Part shown: piece after piece, positions 61,801-64,000 of the stretch
Numbering within the stretch: the first letter of the stretch is position 1
Layout: each line of letters starts with the position of its first letter
Assembly (NCBI GenBank): GCA_947484275.1
Contig: CANKOY010000009.1
Span: forward strand, 1-64,000
From: Planctomycetota bacterium
GTDB lineage: Bacteria; Planctomycetota; UBA1135; GCA-002686595
Reading direction: 5' to 3'
Length of the DNA stretch: 64,000 bases
Program-made: the position numbers and the translations under genes
Notes under the pieces: model-generated
The model's database searches: none
What the model saw: only the letters and a program-made list of their open reading frames with translations
What the model was told of the DNA's origin: nothing

Positions 61801-62677
61801 CGACGCCGAAATTCGGCTCCTCCAGGCGCGGTGCGATGCGCTCCAGGAAACTCTCCAATTGATGACCGCTGTCCAGGGACAGTCGCAGCAATTGCCCCAG
61901 AGTCGCGATGCTCGCCTGTTCGAGTTTCTTCGGCGCGGCCTGAGCCAGCCCGACGATGTCCTCGGGTGAGAACTGGTTTTTCTCCACGAACATCTGGCCC
62001 TGCTGCGGCACCTGCGGGCGCTGCTGGGGACCCTGGAGCAGGGACTGCAGCATGCGGTCGTAGCCGCCCTTGGCTTCTGCTTCGGTCAACGTGGCGAGGT
62101 AGGCCTTCACGGCAGCCCAGTCCCCAAGGGTCACGTTGCGCGTCAGCGCGGCCATCTCATCGACGATGGCCTTGGCCTCGGCGGCTTTCTTTTCTGCCTC
62201 TTCCTTGGCCTTCGCGGCTGCTTCAGTGGCGGCAAGTTTTGCGGCAGCCTGGGCAGCGAGGCGTTTCTCAGCCTGTTCCGGAGTCTCGCCCTCCGGCCCC
62301 GCCGGTTCCTCTGGCGCAGTGGGCGCCTCGCTGGGCATCGGAGCTTCGGTGGCGGGAGCCTCAGGGGCTTCCGCGGCGGGCTTATGCTCTTCCGGTTTCT
62401 TCGGCGGCGTTGCCCAGACGGAGAGTTGCGTGGAAGCGCGTCGGTCGAACTCGAGCTTCTGCAGTGCTTGCAGGCGTGCGCTCGGCGGCGCGTTGACGCC
62501 TCCCGAGCCTTCGGGCCCCGCCGACATTGCTCCCTGCATCTGCGCCGCCATGGCGGAGGCGAACATGCTCATCTCCTCCTCCCCGTCGGCGTAGCCGATC
62601 ATGCGGATCTGGCCGCGCGCAGAGGGAGCCGCGAGAACGAACAAAAACGCCGCGAAACCGCAGGAAATGAGCCGCAT
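58832..62677 (-). CDS. Very large exported membrane-anchored protein of unknown function
   Basis: 1281 aa. Signal peptide (CGFAAFLFVLAAPSARGQ), then an Ala/Glu/Pro-rich segment and a coiled coil (~130-185, AAKAKEEAEKKAAEAKAI). About 700 residues of helical repeat-like sequence follow (TPR/HEAT-type by composition). A beta-rich region lies around 1000-1180 (AVLPVESQALVIDAAGKD). A membrane helix near 1195 (WLWWALVGAAGLAAGLFFM) has a basic cytoplasmic tail. The beta-rich region before a C-terminal helix recalls BatD-type aerotolerance proteins, but I cannot confirm that. It lies downstream of the TPR-like gene, 63 bp away if that gene is read through its UGA. Confidence 0.72.
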   Translation of the reverse strand: MRLISCGFAAFLFVLAAPSARGQIRMIGYADGEEEMSMFASAMAAQMQGAMSAGPEGSGGVNAPPSARLQALQKLEFDRRASTQLSVWATPPKKPEEHKPAAEAPEAPATEAPMPSEAPTAPEEPAGPEGETPEQAEKRLAAQAAAKLAATEAAAKAKEEAEKKAAEAKAIVDEMAALTRNVTLGDWAAVKAYLATLTEAEAKGGYDRMLQSLLQGPQQRPQVPQQGQMFVEKNQFSPEDIVGLAQAAPKKLEQASIATLGQLLRLSLDSGHQLESFLERIAPRLEEPNFGVDKRLLARLLVGANEPRFLAGLLPTQELAEKENDREGLNLISRHCLAEYAHDKKVKWLESAWAATQAVLAVGEVVEEEKKEALTRAVDIAPKIQKELGQAWLDESFTSRPQRGMEILAAIGSAASLSLAAEATNVDRRQKLLELQTTAAKALLAAAPELAATWSKELELLANNWLREATVSYTYDESSSLGPQMQRDRYGNFFYNNWGGNYRGNVPTAITTGTILEARPSAEWLAHTDATLAPRFQMIFAQLYLKVGEEALAFPYIESLATTLPRQAKGLVDEFLRVWTSKHNPNSERNRTNQYMFFYGFEERASGIPLTRSKQERNLEELSGWIARLRKLPVELDDALIASAFTAVHSSAEVFRLENIESIFGPISGLKPATIAGILQTMRGNLVQVWRDPALQEKKKTNRHQKDIQAEVLRGYALGETTVDSVLAQHPDSWELWLVKAALAHDENNYRGELKKDAEFSARRAKTFESFQKAAQLYAAAVPTMDQEKETTAAFDIWFYAALGASDLGAIEADKLLAVPQIALIRDGLNALPGASAERHTGMFASTLFARMSNVGPPIKYRYVREGLAIVGDHKLASEARQVFDYYKDLVTEIQLRATIDGSDRVGRDQPFGLAIDLRHTREIERESGGFAKYLQNQNNQNFGYNYGRPLEDYRDKFEETLRTTLSEHFEVLSVTFNDPQVRSKAEAEYGWRVTPYAYALLKPRSEAIDRIPPIRMDLDFLDTTGYAVLPVESQALVIDAAGKDAEARPFEKLSVTQTLDERQAKTGKLILEIKATAVGLVPDLAATLDLAPQDFEIASTDDHGVSVVKFADEDAGVNSERTWTLTLRAKEGLAQPPTSFSFGTPRNEAETNERFRFVDADLVSVAETVTLESQYAKADRSWLWWALVGAAGLAAGLFFMRRNTGPKLEGPARFQVPGNVNAFTVLGLLRDIQAHNGLAPEQHQALGAEIATLERHYFGDELDTAPDLRRIAEGWTAKAR

Positions 62678-62740
62678 CTGAACTACGCCGCGAATCGCGA
62701 CGCTCCAGGAAGGTGTTGCGAGGGGCCGCGACTGATGGAA

Positions 62741-63499
62741 CTACGAACCGGAACCGTCCGGCGGCGGACCCGAACTCGCGCCGCGCGCGTCATTGGCATT
62801 CTGACCCTTACCCTTGGACTTGTTCTTGCCTTGGCCGCGACCGCGACCACTACCGCAACCGCGTCACTGCGAAGGCAGGGGCAGACCCTGAAGATCCTCG
62901 AGGTCCATGCGAGCAAGGCGAATCGAGGACTCCAGGTTTTCCTGGTTGGCCTTCGCGATCAGTGTCTCGCCGGCTCGCTCCGCCTGTTCCGCCAGCAACT
63001 TGTAGTTCTGGCGCGAGGCCTCGATCTCGGGCTCCCATTCGTCGGCGGGCGCGCCTTCGAGGCGCATCAGCCAAGTGCGGTAGTACTGCGCGTTAGCCAG
63101 GGCTCCGCGCGCGTCGGCGAGCAGCGCGGCATCCGCCTTCGGGTCCTGGGTCAGCTCTTCCACGATGCTGCCGAACTCGCGGTGTGCGTCGGGCAACTTG
63201 CTGAGGAACATCTGGGCCTTCGCGCGCTCTAGCCGCAGCTGGCGCGATTCGATCACGCTCGAGGGCGGCAGATGCTCAAGTGCGTCCGTGTAGGCGCTCT
63301 CGGCCTTTGCCCACAGACTGCGCGCGGCAGCGTCGCCCTCGGCGGCGGCGAGCTCCCGCGCTTCGCGGACAAACTGCTGTGCTTGGCTGGTCGCATCGGC
63401 CGCGCGATCCATGCGCATGCGATCGACGCCCGGACCGTAGTGATAGGCGGCGCCCGCAGCGGGCAGCAGGAGCCAGATGAACAGAATCAGTTTTCTCAT
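62741..63499 (-). CDS. Exported TPR/coiled-coil protein with in-frame UGA and Gly-rich UxxC tail (candidate selenoprotein)
   Basis: From ATG 63499 (GAGG upstream) a signal-anchor (LILFIWLLLPAAGAAYHY) leads into helical TPR-like sequence (AAARSLWAKAESAYTDALEHL, LADARGALANAQYYRTWLMR) up to LPLPSQ at residue 211. Codon 212 is TGA (62866-62864). The same frame continues for 40 codons as RGCGSGRGRGQGKNK, then a Lys/Gly-rich tail to GPPPDGSGS and a TAG at 62743-62741. That tail has the look of a genuine low-complexity C-terminus. Reading the UGA as Sec gives U-R-G-C, a UxxC redox-type motif. If the UGA is a real stop, the CDS is 62864-63499 (211 aa). Function unknown; possibly an adaptor for the large protein encoded downstream. 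Confidence 0.6.
62833..62866 (-). promoter_or_regulatory. UGA codon plus SECIS-like hairpin in the TPR-protein gene
   Basis: TGA 62866-62864, 15 nt, then GGTCGC (62848-62843), loop GGTC (62842-62839), GCGGCC (62838-62833), a 6-bp stem with one G-U pair. The loop opens with GG, 21 nt from the UGA. The region is a simple GGTCGC-type repeat, so a chance hairpin is possible and this is the weakest of the three. Confidence 0.35.
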
Positions 63500-63678
63500 G
63501 GCGAACCTCAGGGCCTGATCCGGATGTGAACGGCGCTTGTCGTGCCAGGAAGGCGAGCCCCAGTCTACCGAGGACCTATCCCACCTGACATCCGGGTTTC
63601 GGCCGGCGGGGGAGGTTTCCACCAGGGGAACACAGTCGCGAGCTCTGAACGCCTCCCGTGGGCACGTACGAGCCCTGT

Positions 63679-64000
63679 TCAGAGCCCGATCAGCTGGCGC
63701 CAGCGCGGCTGTTCGCCGAGAGCTTCCATCACCGCCGCGGCGAAAACCGCGCAGCCCCTGTCCCGGAAGTGCACCGAATCGTTGAAGTGCTCGCGATCGC
63801 CCGGAACAGCCGTGGCGATATCGAGGAGCAGGACGCCCTTCTCCGCGGCCACTTCGCGAGTCACGCGATTGAACTCATCGAAGGCGTCGAGGAGCAGCTC
63901 GGCCGACATGTACGGCATGTAGTAAAAGGACGTGTTGCAGGCCTCCGTCAGGCGCGCGGGATCCTGACCACGGCGTGCCTGGGTCGAGAATGTCAGCAGA
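63679..64000 (-). CDS. SGNH/GDSL-type hydrolase, C-terminal part (5' end outside window)
   Basis: The frame is open from the window edge (reading LLTFSTQARRGQDPARL) to a stop at 63679; about 106 residues are visible. The C-terminal catalytic block NDSVHFRDRGCAVFAAAVMEAL contains the D-x-x-H pair of SGNH hydrolases, preceded by a GVLLLDIAT strand. An internal ATG (63918) is not the true start. SGNH enzymes are esterases or lipases; here the Ser block lies outside the window. Same strand as, and 180 bp upstream of, the TPR-like gene. Confidence 0.75.
   Translation of the reverse strand, partial: LLTFSTQARRGQDPARLTEACNTSFYYMPYMSAELLLDAFDEFNRVTREVAAEKGVLLLDIATAVPGDREHFNDSVHFRDRGCAVFAAAVMEALGEQPRWRQLIGL

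Noticed and set aside
1-64000. tRNA, rRNA, CRISPR arrays, prophage or transposase genes
   Set aside because: I looked for TPsiC-arm-like motifs, regularly spaced repeats and transposase motifs and saw none that could be supported.

Overview
The window is GC-rich bacterial chromosome. Its gene content points to a member of the Planctomycetota, or a close relative. The signs are a membrane Ser/Thr kinase carrying PDZ and sulfatase-modifying-type segments, CRTAC1-like FG-GAP/ASPIC proteins, many secreted HEAT-repeat proteins and lipoproteins, paired HExxH peptidases, a CHRD-domain protein, and DUF2752/DUF4234 membrane proteins. I saw no rRNA, tRNA, CRISPR array, prophage or transposase gene. The phylum is an inference from families; no marker gene is present.

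Layout. 0-11 kb: truncated kinase, membrane-anchored carboxypeptidase-regulatory-like protein, CRTAC1-TlpA fusion read through an in-frame UGA, a broken outer-membrane-type gene, a secreted FG-GAP protein. 11-21 kb: YaeQ, ankyrin lipoprotein, PH-like protein, sugar mutarotase, large secreted protein with a shared C-terminal module, NosR/NapH-type polyferredoxin with TPRs, HEAT protein, lipoprotein. 21.6-25.7 kb: a pseudopilin operon. 25.8-31.4 kb: a signalling cluster (membrane HAMP-like protein, CHASE4 histidine kinase, receiver-ATPase without the phospho-acceptor His, GGDEF/EAL protein). 31.6-38.5 kb: NDH-2, thioredoxin-like protein, an amber-interrupted DUF4234 gene, DUF2752, and two more proteins with the shared C-terminal module (CHRD type and M14 carboxypeptidase). 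39.4-47.4 kb: repeats, Tat-exported protein, HEAT protein, gene debris, frameshifted radical-SAM gene, small lipoproteins. 47.5-52.3 kb: glycosyltransferase-like membrane protein and two HExxH peptidases. 52.5-56 kb: sdhCAB. 56-64 kb: AhpD-like protein with CxxU, exonuclease, YciI-like lipoprotein, Nudix hydrolase, a very large membrane-anchored protein, a TPR-like protein and a partial SGNH hydrolase.

Most notable: (1) three genes carry a single in-frame UGA, each followed at 15-21 nt by a GC-rich hairpin whose apical loop has G early, as bacterial SECIS elements do. In AhpD the UGA replaces the second Cys of the CxxC site. In a TPR-like protein it creates UxxC at the head of a Gly-rich tail. 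In the CRTAC1-TlpA fusion it lies between the FG-GAP and ASPIC parts. Together they suggest a selenocysteine-using organism and at least one selenoprotein family I do not recognise as described. (2) A roughly 80-190 bp inverted-repeat family occurs four times. In three copies its terminal CTAG supplies the TAG stop codon of the neighbouring gene. (3) A Cys-containing C-terminal module of about 140 residues ends three otherwise unrelated secreted proteins. (4) Several genes are interrupted (two amber codons, one frameshift, two truncations), which must be weighed as sequence error versus decay. UGA and TAG are also used as ordinary stops here, so wholesale recoding is not indicated.
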